Assembly (NCBI GenBank): GCA_963708115.1
Contig: CAVPRX010000001.1
Span: 1,612,001 to 1,676,000 of the forward strand
From: VRUE01 sp963708115
GTDB lineage: Bacteria > Actinomycetota > Thermoleophilia > Solirubrobacterales > 70-9
Direction: 5' to 3'
Length of the DNA stretch: 64,000 nt
Within the stretch, counting starts at the first letter, position 1. Every line of letters begins with the position of its first letter. Shown piece by piece: positions 15,714-23,694 of the stretch. Made by a program: the position numbers and the translations under genes. The notes under the pieces were generated by a model, which did not search any database, was not told the origin of the DNA, and saw nothing but the letters and a program-made list of their open reading frames with translations.

Positions 15714-16235
15714 ATGGCTAGTGCCTTGGAACTAGTCGAATCAGTCGCAATTGAGCATGTCGATGTCCCTCTATCCCGCGACGGAGCGGTCTTGCATTGG
15801 GTCGGCTCTGTTGGCTACGAGCGGTATCGATCGGTTGAAGACTTTGCCCGACTACTAGCTCAAGCAGAAGTGGAACGGTTGATCGATGTGCGAGAGCTGC
15901 CAATCTCGCGTAAGCGAGGGTTCGCCAAGACGGCGTTGGCCGAAGCTCTCGCCGCGCAAGGGGTGGACTACCTGCACCTTCGGTGCATGGGTAACCCCAA
16001 GGAGTTCCGGGACCTCTACAAGTCGGGACAGGTGGCGGAGGGCCGGGCAGGATACGAACAGCTTCTGATCGAGGATCGCGCCGATGATCTCCGCGAACTC
16101 GCGGAGACGATTCACGAGAAGAGATCTGCGTTGATGTGTGTCGAGCATGACGAGGCGGTCTGCCACCGGCAAGTCATTTTTTCGGCCCTGCAGAGTCAGC
16201 TTGGACTCGACCTAGAAATCGCCCGAATCGGCTAG
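15714..16235 (+). CDS. DUF488 family protein
   Basis: The domain (about residues 28-165 of 173) opens HWVGSVGYERY, the TIGYEG-like DUF488 start. It continues with LIDVRELPISRKRGFAKTAL and YLHLRCMGNPKEFRD, and ends with the conserved cysteine/histidine cluster CVEHDEAVCHRQ. The biochemical function of the family is not established as far as I know; a nucleic-acid or nucleotide role is often proposed. ATG 15714 is chosen because a TTGACG/-10-like pair precedes it and the extra upstream residues of a longer frame (ATG 15591) do not fit the family. The region is less GC-rich than its surroundings. Its last 24 bp overlap the convergent dual-OB-like gene. Confidence 0.7.
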   Translation: MASALELVESVAIEHVDVPLSRDGAVLHWVGSVGYERYRSVEDFARLLAQAEVERLIDVRELPISRKRGFAKTALAEALAAQGVDYLHLRCMGNPKEFRDLYKSGQVAEGRAGYEQLLIEDRADDLRELAETIHEKRSALMCVEHDEAVCHRQVIFSALQSQLGLDLEIARIG

Positions 16236-17042
16236 CGATAGCTGCGTCGACTTCGGTGGCCACCAAACACCGAGGACGAGGAAGCCGTCGGGATGTTGAT
16301 GTTGATTGCCGACGATGAAAGCCGTGTCTCTGTCGGAGCCACACATCTGATCGAGCCACTTCTTACGGATCTGCCGTTTCCAGTCGGCGCCGTCTCGAAT
16401 ATTGCGGAACAACTGCACTATCTCCCAGTCAACAATGGACTGCAGGTGTCCGCGACAATCGTTGTCTGAGCATCGATACTGATATTGGAACCGGAACGGA
16501 ATTTGCTCAAGAGCCTCGCGTTGCTGCTTCAGCTCGCCAGTATCGAGAAGTGATCTCTGGGCTGCCCATGCGGCTGCCATTCTGCCCTTTTCCGGATCCC
16601 GCTCAACGTCTTCAATGACAAGGTCGGAGACTTCACGCACTCGGAACATTTGCAGTGAGGTGCCGTTCTCCCGCTGGCTGCGCCGAACAGCGCACATTGA
16701 TTCGCTGATTGCAGGCTCGACAAGAGGCCGACGGGCCTCCCACCCTCGCTTATGACTGACCACTGGTGCGATTACTTCGATGGAATCGGCATCCACTCTC
16801 CAAGACTCCGGTCTGCGATCCCCGCCCCGCCGTTGAACGCTTGCGCGAATCGGCTGGTACTTGCGGAACCGCTGTTTGTCTTCGAGTGACCTAAATGGGA
16901 CGGGGTAGAGGCGTATCCATTCGCCGGTGTCCATATCTAAACCCGCGATGCAGGAGACCTCGCCGTATTTCCGACTTAGATTCGGATACGCCTTGACCAA
17001 GGGCAGCACCTTAACTTCGCGCACCTCGTTGTCGTCAACCAT
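16212..17042 (-). CDS. Dual-OB-like domain protein, probable nucleic-acid-binding partner of DUF488
   Basis: A 276-residue protein. The N-terminal half (KVLPLVKAYPNLSRKYGEV, then CIAGLDMDTGEWIRLYPVPFRSL) and the C-terminal half (RCSDNDCRGHLQSIVDWE, then FIVGNQHQHPDGFLVLGVWWP) match the pattern I recall for proteins annotated as dual OB domain-containing. The C-terminal half has a CxxxxC-GH cluster that may bind metal. OB folds usually bind nucleic acid. It is convergent with, and overlaps by 24 bp, the DUF488 gene, and both have lower GC than the glycan genes. I read them as one horizontally acquired two-gene cassette. Function is unknown. Confidence 0.6.
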   Translation of the reverse strand: MVDDNEVREVKVLPLVKAYPNLSRKYGEVSCIAGLDMDTGEWIRLYPVPFRSLEDKQRFRKYQPIRASVQRRGGDRRPESWRVDADSIEVIAPVVSHKRGWEARRPLVEPAISESMCAVRRSQRENGTSLQMFRVREVSDLVIEDVERDPEKGRMAAAWAAQRSLLDTGELKQQREALEQIPFRFQYQYRCSDNDCRGHLQSIVDWEIVQLFRNIRDGADWKRQIRKKWLDQMCGSDRDTAFIVGNQHQHPDGFLVLGVWWPPKSTQLSLADSGDF

Positions 17043-17150
17043 GATTCGATGTTACGCGAGTCTCCGGCGGTCCCGAAACAGCACCTACGTCGGTCTCAAG
17101 CTCTGGCGCAGAGCAAATCCCTGCAAAGCTGTGACCGGAAAAGGATCGCT

Positions 17151-18038
17151 CTAGCCGGCGGGGCGGAACAGGTTGACCGAGCCGATGCGGCGCATCGTGT
17201 ACTGGTCGTAGGGCAGGTCGCCGCGCCAGCGGTTGTGCGCCTCGGCGGAGACGAAGTAGGTCTCGGGGTCGCTCTCCATCGCGCTTATCTGCTCCGCCAG
17301 ATCCTGCCCGGAGAGGCCCAGGCCGGCGACGATCCGGTCGAGTTTCTCGCGGTGCTCGTCGGCGCCCCAGCCGGCCAGCACGTGGTCGACGGCGTGGATC
17401 GAGCAGCCGCCCCGCTTCTGCACCAGCGCATGGCCGGTTTCGACCACGTTGGCGACCTGGTCGAGCGGCACGTGCTCCAGCACCGAGATCGAGAAGACCG
17501 CGGCGAAGTCGTCGCCGAGCGGCTCGCTGGGCGGGAACAGCTCGCGGACGAAGTGCACGTCGGGATAGGCGGTCTGGAAGCGTTTGAACTCGCGAGGCCC
17601 GTTGCCGCCGCCCTGGTAGTCGTCGACCACGGTCACGTCGTAGCCGAGGCGGGAGAGCATCCCCGCCACCAGGGGCTCGCCGGCGCCGATCTCGAGGATG
17701 CGCGAGCCGCGCTCGGCGTTGCCAAGGATCGCCTTGACCATCCAGCAGCGCTGCAGGTCCTTCATGTCGAAGCTGGCTCCGGCCAGGCCGGTCATGTGGT
17801 CGGCGCTGTCGGCGAAGTCGCGCACCGTTCCGTAGGAGATCTCCGGCAGCGCGAAGGCTTCGTCGTAGCGCTCGGCGATCGGCCAGAGCGAGCTGTCGGC
17901 GATCGTCCAGGCCGATGCGTTGGCGCCCGGGGTCGCGCTCGAAGGTGCGTAGAGGGCCGCTTTGCCGGCGACCCTGCGCAGCAGCGGCGAGCGTGCCGCC
18001 ACCGCCCGCAGGCGCTTCGCCTGGGTCGACGCGCTCAT
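17151..18038 (-). CDS. Class I SAM-dependent methyltransferase of the glycan locus
   Basis: A 295-residue protein with a Rossmann methyltransferase core from about residue 105: RILEIGAGEPLVAGMLSRLGYDVTVVDD is motif I with the acidic residue of motif II, and FSISVLEHVPLDQV is the motif IV region. ATG 18038 forms an ATGA overlap with the upstream family 4 glycosyltransferase; a longer frame would lie inside that gene. It ends the minus-strand operon 21235-17151. It may methylate a sugar of the growing chain, which can act as a cap and length signal for Wzt systems; that role is inferred only. Confidence 0.75.
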   Translation of the reverse strand: MSASTQAKRLRAVAARSPLLRRVAGKAALYAPSSATPGANASAWTIADSSLWPIAERYDEAFALPEISYGTVRDFADSADHMTGLAGASFDMKDLQRCWMVKAILGNAERGSRILEIGAGEPLVAGMLSRLGYDVTVVDDYQGGGNGPREFKRFQTAYPDVHFVRELFPPSEPLGDDFAAVFSISVLEHVPLDQVANVVETGHALVQKRGGCSIHAVDHVLAGWGADEHREKLDRIVAGLGLSGQDLAEQISAMESDPETYFVSAEAHNRWRGDLPYDQYTMRRIGSVNLFRPAG

Positions 18039-19219
18039 GCGGAGGAACCCACCGGCCGCCCAGCGGCCGAGCACTCGCCCAGGAAGCGGGCAAGCCCTTC
18101 CGCGTTCGCCTGCCAGCTCAGCTGCTCGGCGGCGAAGCGCCGCGCGCCCGCGCCAAGTCGGGTCGCCAGCTCGCGGTCGGCGAGCAGCTCTTCGATCCGA
18201 ACGACGATCTCCATTGCGTTGCCCTGCTCCAGCAAGAGTGCGTCCTCTCCGTGCGTCAGGTCATTGCCGATGTTGCAGTGGGGCAAGATAACCGGCCGTC
18301 CCATCGCCAGGAACTCCGGCAGCTTGGAGGGCAGCCGGTAGCGGTTGAAGTCGTCGGGGGGCCCGGGCTGGACGTAGGCATCGGCGAGCGCCAGGTAGGC
18401 GGGGATATCGCGCCACGGGATCGGGCCGAGCTCGATCACGCCGTCGCCGAGGGCGCGGAAGGAACGCGGGTCGGGGCCGCCGAACTCGGTGTGGCCGAGC
18501 CGCACCAGCCGCACCCGCTTGCCACGGCGCTGCAGCAGCTTGACCGCGAGGTAGAGGCTCAGCATCTCGTGCTGGTTGGCGTAGTGGATCGTGCCGTGGT
18601 AGACGAGGACGAAGTCGTCGGCGCTGAGCCCGAACTCCTCACGCGGCGGCGCCTCCAGGTCGGGCCGGAAGCGCTCGAGGTCGATGCCCGGGCGCGCCAC
18701 GGCGTGCGGCCGCCCGGCAAGGTTGAACTCGTTGAGCGCCTCGGTGATCACGGTTATGCCGGCGGCGCCGTCGAGGAACTCGCGGTGGTGGGTGGGGTGG
18801 ATCAGGCCCGGCGGCGCGATGCTGTCCTGCTGTCTCAGCGGCAGCCGCTGCAGTTCGGCCAGCGAGCGGCCCGTCGCCGACTCGATCAGCAGCTCCTCGT
18901 TGTCCTCGAGGTGGATCACGTAGGGAACGCCCAGCTGGCGCACCGCCTCCATCGTCATCCGCCGCACCGTCTCGCGCGGGGTCCAGCCGACGACGATCGT
19001 CTCCTTCGGGTCGCGGCGCATCTCGCCGAGCTTGCGGTCGAGGTCGTCGTGGGAGATGCACTCGAAGCGCGGCTCGCCGACGACCAGGGCGCGGGCCGGG
19101 TCGCCGTGCCCGGCGACCGTGACCTCCCAGCCCAGGTCGGTCAGCTCGTTGCCGAAGTGGTAGGCCTGGATCCCGCTGTTGACGTCGAACGGGCCGAAGT
19201 AGATGAAGAGGACTCTCAT
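18035..19219 (-). CDS. Family 4 glycosyltransferase
   Basis: The 394-residue GT-B protein starts MRVLFIYFGPFDVNSGIQAYHF. The C-terminal donor-binding half contains DFVLVYHGTIHYANQHEML, VQPGPPDDFNRYRLPSKLPEFLAMGRPVILP (the lysine/glutamate donor motif region) and GNDLTHGEDALLL. The start at 19219 is 8 nt after the stop of the GT2 gene upstream, and its own stop overlaps the methyltransferase start, so it is embedded in an operon. No signal or membrane segment is present. Donor and acceptor are unknown. Confidence 0.85.
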   Translation of the reverse strand: MRVLFIYFGPFDVNSGIQAYHFGNELTDLGWEVTVAGHGDPARALVVGEPRFECISHDDLDRKLGEMRRDPKETIVVGWTPRETVRRMTMEAVRQLGVPYVIHLEDNEELLIESATGRSLAELQRLPLRQQDSIAPPGLIHPTHHREFLDGAAGITVITEALNEFNLAGRPHAVARPGIDLERFRPDLEAPPREEFGLSADDFVLVYHGTIHYANQHEMLSLYLAVKLLQRRGKRVRLVRLGHTEFGGPDPRSFRALGDGVIELGPIPWRDIPAYLALADAYVQPGPPDDFNRYRLPSKLPEFLAMGRPVILPHCNIGNDLTHGEDALLLEQGNAMEIVVRIEELLADRELATRLGAGARRFAAEQLSWQANAEGLARFLGECSAAGRPVGSSA

Positions 19220-19227
19220 CGCTGGCC

Positions 19228-21000
19228 CTAACGCTTCCCCAACGGCGCCGTCGCGCGGTAGACGCGTTCGCGCCATGCCGCCGGCACGTAGTCGGCCAGC
19301 TGCTGTGCGAAACCGGGGTTGAAGTAGGGGTCGCCCCGCATCAGCTCGTCATACCAGCAGTCGACGAAGAGGGCGCGGTCGACGGCGTCGGTGGCGGCGC
19401 GCCGCGCCGCCGGCGAGCGGTGGTTGACGAGTCGCGGCCGCGGCGCATAGACGGATTTGAGCCCCCTGTTCGCCAGGCGCTGGCAGAGGTCGAAGTCCTC
19501 GTACTGGGAGCGGTAGAACTCGTTGAAGCCGTTCTCGGCGTCGAAGTCGGCTTTGCCGACGAGCAGGCAGTCGGCGCCGAGCGCCGAGACCTCGCGGGCG
19601 CAGGGCAGCGCGCCGTAGTAGCCGTCGCCGTCGGCGGGGAAGCCGCTCAACATCGGGCTGGCCGGATCGCGCAGCCCGATCGCGACGCCCGCCTGGTCGA
19701 CCAGGCCGTCGGGGCGTGAGAGCAGCGGGCCAACGGCTCCCACGCCCGGTAGGGAGGCGTGGAGGAGGAGCCGCTCGATCCAGTCGGGATCGACGATCTC
19801 GACGTCTTCGCCGAGGAAGAGCAGGTACTCGCCCTTGGCTGCCGCGGCGCCGGCGTTGTTGGCAAGCCCGCGCCGGAAGGGCCCGGGCTCGCTTGTCACC
19901 CAGGTGACCCTGCTGTCATCGCCCTGGCTGGGATGACCTGCGCCACCGACGACGATCGTCTCGAAGTCGGGATACGAGCTCCGCTCGAAGAGCGAGCCGA
20001 GCAGTCGCTTCAGGCCCCCATCCCCACCGCCCTGGGCGATCACGATGCTGACCTTCGGCGCCGGCGCGGAGCCGTTGCGCGGGGAGAGGACGGCGCGGTG
20101 GGGGATCACGGGGTGGGGGACCGCCTTGGCGTCGATGCCGCGCCGTCCCAGGTGGTCGCTGACCGCTTTGGCCTGGAGCTCCTCGACACCGGACTTCTGG
20201 TCGGTCCCGGCGGCGATGCTGCCCGGGATCGCCCGCCAGTGGTAGAGCGTCTGCGAAATGTGGTGGATGCGGTCGGTGCGCTCGGAGACGCGCAGGAAGA
20301 ACTCGAAGTCCTGAATCGTGTCGAAGGCGGAGTCGAAGCCACCGGCGGCCTCGGCGACCGCGCGTCGCACGACCAGCAGGTGGCCGATGTACATCGCGCC
20401 GAGCGCGTAGACGGGCGACCAGTCGGGCTTGAGGAAGGGATCGGCGCGGACGCCGTGCAGGGTCAGCTTGTCGGAGTCGGAGTAGACGGCGTCGAGCTCG
20501 GGGTCCGCGACCAGGGCCTGGGCGACGCGCAGCAGGGCGTCCGGCGTCAGCTCGTCGTCGTGGTCGATGAAGCCGACGAACTCGCCCTCGCACATCGCCA
20601 TCGCCGCGTTGGTGGCGCCGGAGATGCCGCGGTTCTCGGCCGCCTCGAACTTGATCCGGGGGTCGGTGTCGGCGTAGCGCTGGAGCACCGCGACCAGCTC
20701 GGGTTGCCCGGAGCCGTCGTCGACGATGCACAGCTCCCACTCGCGGTAATGCTGCCCCCGCACCGACTCGATCGCCTTGACGAGGTAGCCGAGGTCGGAC
20801 TTGTAGGTGGGCATCGCCAGCGAGATCGTCGGCCGCGACTCGAGCGCCTCGACTTCCTGCAGGGCGGCTTCGCGGCGCGCCTTCGGCCGGTTGAGGTGAA
20901 GCTCCTGACGGAGGCGCCGGCTGAGGTCCCTGAGCCGGCGCAGGAAGGCGAAAAGGCGCGGCGGGAGGATCGATTTGAGCATCCGGGCATCTCTTGGCAT
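19228..21000 (-). CDS. Large family 2 glycosyltransferase with two GT-A-like halves
   Basis: A 590-residue protein. Residues about 58-290 are a full GT-A domain (ISLAMPTYKSDLGYL, CIVDDGSGQ, FIDHDDELTPDAL, IQDFEFFLRV). A second, shorter GT-A-like half spans about 318-560 (VSIVIAQGGGDGGLKRLL, LLFLGEDVEIVDPDW, QYEDFDLCQRLANRG). The second half resembles rhamnosyltransferase-type C-terminal domains, so the enzyme may add two residues or one alternating unit. A basic, partly helical N-terminus (about 1-50) precedes both. The start is 4 nt after the stop of the small coiled-coil protein 21005-21235. An internal ATG at 20982 is an alternative start. Confidence 0.82.
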   Translation of the reverse strand: MPRDARMLKSILPPRLFAFLRRLRDLSRRLRQELHLNRPKARREAALQEVEALESRPTISLAMPTYKSDLGYLVKAIESVRGQHYREWELCIVDDGSGQPELVAVLQRYADTDPRIKFEAAENRGISGATNAAMAMCEGEFVGFIDHDDELTPDALLRVAQALVADPELDAVYSDSDKLTLHGVRADPFLKPDWSPVYALGAMYIGHLLVVRRAVAEAAGGFDSAFDTIQDFEFFLRVSERTDRIHHISQTLYHWRAIPGSIAAGTDQKSGVEELQAKAVSDHLGRRGIDAKAVPHPVIPHRAVLSPRNGSAPAPKVSIVIAQGGGDGGLKRLLGSLFERSSYPDFETIVVGGAGHPSQGDDSRVTWVTSEPGPFRRGLANNAGAAAAKGEYLLFLGEDVEIVDPDWIERLLLHASLPGVGAVGPLLSRPDGLVDQAGVAIGLRDPASPMLSGFPADGDGYYGALPCAREVSALGADCLLVGKADFDAENGFNEFYRSQYEDFDLCQRLANRGLKSVYAPRPRLVNHRSPAARRAATDAVDRALFVDCWYDELMRGDPYFNPGFAQQLADYVPAAWRERVYRATAPLGKR

Positions 21001-21004
21001 CGGC

Positions 21005-21235
21005 TCAGCCCCGGCGTAGCTTCGCCAGCACGGTCTTGACCGAGCGCACCGGCTTGGTGATCCGCCAGCTCAGCGAGGTCTCATACGTCTGGGCCACCTT
21101 GTGCACTTCTTCCTCGAGTTCGCCGATGCGGAAGGCGCGGCGGCTGAGCTCACGGTGGAACTCCTCGCGCTGGGCGTCCAGCTCGGCTTGGTGCCTGGCC
21201 TCGGCCTCATTGCTCGTCTGCGCTGCGGCGCTCAT
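21005..21235 (-). CDS. Small coiled-coil protein with SWRITxPVR tail
   Basis: A 76-residue protein: residues about 8-50 are strongly charged heptad-like coiled coil, then TYETSLSWRITKPVRSVKTV and a basic end. The same SLSWR tail closes the 3757-4962 glycosyltransferase, where it is fused. Here it is free-standing and sits directly before the big GT2 gene (4-nt spacing), so it may act in trans as a membrane tether or assembly piece for that enzyme. It is the first gene of the minus-strand operon and is divergent from rmlA (36 bp apart). Confidence 0.65.
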   Translation of the reverse strand: MSAAAQTSNEAEARHQAELDAQREEFHRELSRRAFRIGELEEEVHKVAQTYETSLSWRITKPVRSVKTVLAKLRRG

Positions 21236-21271
21236 CGCGGCCTATCGTAGCCACGGTAGGGTTGCAGCCTC

Positions 21272-22348
21272 GTGGAGCCCCTTAAGGGACTGATTCTCTC
21301 CGGTGGGGCGGGCACTCGCCTGCGGCCCATCACTCACACTTCGGCGAAGCAGCTCGTGCCCGTCGCCAACAAGCCCGTGCTCTTCTACGGGATCGAGGCG
21401 CTGGTCGACGCCGGCGTGACCGAGATCGGGATCATCATCGCGCCGGAGACCGGCGACGAGATTCGCGAGGCGGCCGGCGACGGCTCCCGGTTCGGCGCCG
21501 AGATCACCTACATCGTCCAGGACAAGCCGGCCGGGCTGGCCCACGCGGTGCTCACCGCCGAGGAGTTCATCGGCGGTTCGCCCTTCGTCATGTACCTCGG
21601 CGACAACCTGCTCGCCGACGGCCTGCGCGGCCTCGTCGCGACCTTCCGCGAGGCCGGGCCGGACGCGCTGATCCTGCTCACGCCCGTCTCCGACCCCAGC
21701 TCCTACGGCGTCGCCGAGCTCGACGGCGACCACGTCGTCCGCCTGGTCGAGAAGCCGAAAGACCCGCCCTCGAACCTCGCCCTGGTCGGCGTCTACCTCT
21801 TCGGTCCGCCGATCTTCGAGGCGGCCCGCGCGCTGGAGCCCTCCTGGCGCGGCGAGCTGGAGATCACCGAGGCGATCCAGAGCTTGATCGAGGACGGTCA
21901 CAAGGTCCGCTCAGAGGTGGTCAGCGGTTGGTGGAAGGACACCGGCCAGCTCGCCGACATGCTCGAGGCCAACCGCCTCGTCCTCGAGGAGATCGAGACA
22001 CGCCTCGACGGCGAGATCGACGCCGACTCGCGGGTCGAGGGGAGGGTCGTGGTCGAGGCCGGCGCGAAGGTGAGCGGCTCGGTCGTCCGCGGCCCGGCCG
22101 TGATCGGCGCCGGCGCGAGGATCGAGGGCGCCTACGTCGGCCCCTACACCTCGATCGGCGAGGACGTGAGGATCTGCCGCTCCGAAATCGAGCACTCGAT
22201 AGTCCTCTCCGGCTCGGTCGTCGAAGACCTCGGAACTCGCATGGAGGCAAGCCTGCTCGGCCGCGAAGTGAAGCTGACCCGCAGCGACGGGATGCCGAAG
22301 ACGCTGCGGATGCTGGTCGGCGATAAGTGCGAGATCAAGATCGTCTAG
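21272..22348 (+). CDS. rmlA: Glucose-1-phosphate thymidylyltransferase, long form
   Basis: The 358-residue enzyme starts GTG with MEPLKGLILSGGAGTRLRPITHTSAKQLVPV, the nucleotidyltransferase signature (GGxGTRLxPxT, then K). About 240 residues form the catalytic domain. The remaining roughly 115 are a left-handed beta-helix (hexads such as VIGAGARIEGAYVGPYTSIG), as in the long RmlA/StrD-like group. It makes dTDP-glucose from glucose-1-phosphate and dTTP, feeding both the rhamnose genes (24981-27363) and the FdtA/FdtB branch. TAGGGT (21257-21262) lies 9 nt before GTG and there is no Shine-Dalgarno sequence. Confidence 0.9.
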   Translation: MEPLKGLILSGGAGTRLRPITHTSAKQLVPVANKPVLFYGIEALVDAGVTEIGIIIAPETGDEIREAAGDGSRFGAEITYIVQDKPAGLAHAVLTAEEFIGGSPFVMYLGDNLLADGLRGLVATFREAGPDALILLTPVSDPSSYGVAELDGDHVVRLVEKPKDPPSNLALVGVYLFGPPIFEAARALEPSWRGELEITEAIQSLIEDGHKVRSEVVSGWWKDTGQLADMLEANRLVLEEIETRLDGEIDADSRVEGRVVVEAGAKVSGSVVRGPAVIGAGARIEGAYVGPYTSIGEDVRICRSEIEHSIVLSGSVVEDLGTRMEASLLGREVKLTRSDGMPKTLRMLVGDKCEIKIV

Positions 22349-23595
22349 GCGACTGGCGCACGAGCGCGCGCGCCGCTTGGAGCGCCTTCTGGCCCAGCCG
22401 GCTGGTGGTCTTCGGCGTCGCGATGTGGGTCTCCATCGCTCCGATTGCGCCCAACGAACCGCTGGAGTCCAAGCTGCTCTCCCACCCCTTCGGGGCCTGG
22501 CCGGCGAAGGGCCTGCTCGAACTCGTGCTTTCGCCGCTGGCGAAGTGGGACGCCCAGCACTACCTGGGGATCGCCTTCGACGGCTATATCCAGAGCCATC
22601 CGGGCCTGCCCCCGGCGAACGAGGCGCCCGCCTTCTTCCCGCTCTACCCCGGCGTGGTCCACATCCTCAGCGGCTTCGGCGCCAGCCCCGGCCTCGTCCT
22701 GATCGTCGCCTACCTCGTCTCGCTGAGCTGCTTCTTCGCTGCGCTGATGCTGCTCCACCGACTCACCGTGATCGAAATCGGCGAGCGCTACGCCCGCCCG
22801 GCCCTGCTCCTGCTCGCCTTCTTCCCAACCGCGTTCTTCTTCGGGATCCCCTACACCGAGTCGCTGTTCCTGCTGCTCGCGGTCGGTGCCTTCCTCGCCG
22901 CGCGGACGGGGCACTGGGCGACCGTCGGAGCGATTCTCGCGCTGGCCTCGGCAACCCGCGTGCAGGGGCTGTTGCTCGTCGTCCCGGTCGCCCTGCTCTA
23001 CCTGTACGGGCCGCGAGACGACCGCGAGCCGGTCGCGAGCCGGGGCTTCAGGCCCCGGTATCGCCTCGAGTGGGACGCCGCCTGGCTGCTGCTTGCGCCA
23101 CTCGGGCTCCTCGCCTTCAGTGCCTACCTGCACTTTGCCGTCGGCGACGCATTTGCGTGGGAGCACGCCCAGGCGCTGTTCAGTCGCCATACGGTCGATC
23201 CCCTGACCGGCATATGGGCGGGCTTGCGCGAGGCGGGGGAGAGCTTGGGCCGGATGGTTTCGGGGCCGTACACGGGGCCGACCTCCGACCATCTGAACGT
23301 GGCGCAGGTCGGTTTCGTCGCCCTCGCTGTGGCAGGGGGCATCGGCGCGCTGCGGCGGCTTCCGGTGGCTTACGGAACCTGGGTTCTCGTCTCGCTCGTG
23401 CCGATACTCGTCTCCCAGCCGGATGAAAATCCGCTCCTGTCCTCCTCGCGCTTCATCGCCGTCCTCTTTCCGATCTTCCTCTGGCTGGCGATCGTCTGCG
23501 AGCGCCGCCAGAACACGACGACGGTCGTCGCGCTGTTCGCCTCCGGCATGGCTGTCCTGGTGGCTCTGTTCTCACTCTGGTCCTTCGTCGCCTGA
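22327..23595 (+). CDS. PIG-V-like membrane mannosyltransferase
   Basis: This 422-residue integral membrane protein has about nine to ten hydrophobic segments. SPLAKWDAQHYLGIAFDGY is the KWDxxHY motif of the PIG-V/GT76 group; APAFFPLYPGVVHIL and LASATRVQGLLL are further family blocks. These enzymes use polyprenyl-phosphate-mannose on the outer face. GTG 22327 overlaps rmlA by 22 nt and is the only early start that leaves the first helix whole, but the start is not certain. The end is close to a three-copy tandem repeat (23609-23673). Confidence 0.75.
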   Translation: MRDQDRLGDWRTSARAAWSAFWPSRLVVFGVAMWVSIAPIAPNEPLESKLLSHPFGAWPAKGLLELVLSPLAKWDAQHYLGIAFDGYIQSHPGLPPANEAPAFFPLYPGVVHILSGFGASPGLVLIVAYLVSLSCFFAALMLLHRLTVIEIGERYARPALLLLAFFPTAFFFGIPYTESLFLLLAVGAFLAARTGHWATVGAILALASATRVQGLLLVVPVALLYLYGPRDDREPVASRGFRPRYRLEWDAAWLLLAPLGLLAFSAYLHFAVGDAFAWEHAQALFSRHTVDPLTGIWAGLREAGESLGRMVSGPYTGPTSDHLNVAQVGFVALAVAGGIGALRRLPVAYGTWVLVSLVPILVSQPDENPLLSSSRFIAVLFPIFLWLAIVCERRQNTTTVVALFASGMAVLVALFSLWSFVA

Positions 23596-23608
23596 GCCAC
23601 GGGCTGGC

Positions 23609-23673
23609 GCTCCCAATCTGCCGCATGGCGGCTCCCAATCTGCCGCATGGCGGCTCCCAATCTGCCAAGATGG
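23609..23673. repeat. Three 22-bp tandem repeats upstream of DUF4143 ATPase
   Basis: The unit beginning GCTCCCAATCTGCC starts at 23609, 23631 and 23653, a period of 22 bp (about two helical turns). The first two copies are identical and continue as GCATGGCG. The junctions contain GCCGC-ATG-GCGGC inverted repeats. The third copy diverges after GCTCCCAATCTGCC. The array ends 21 bp before the ATPase ATG, so it is likely a protein-binding array for that gene. Confidence 0.7.
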
Positions 23674-23694
23674 ATTTTGCTTGCCGGAGCGCCC

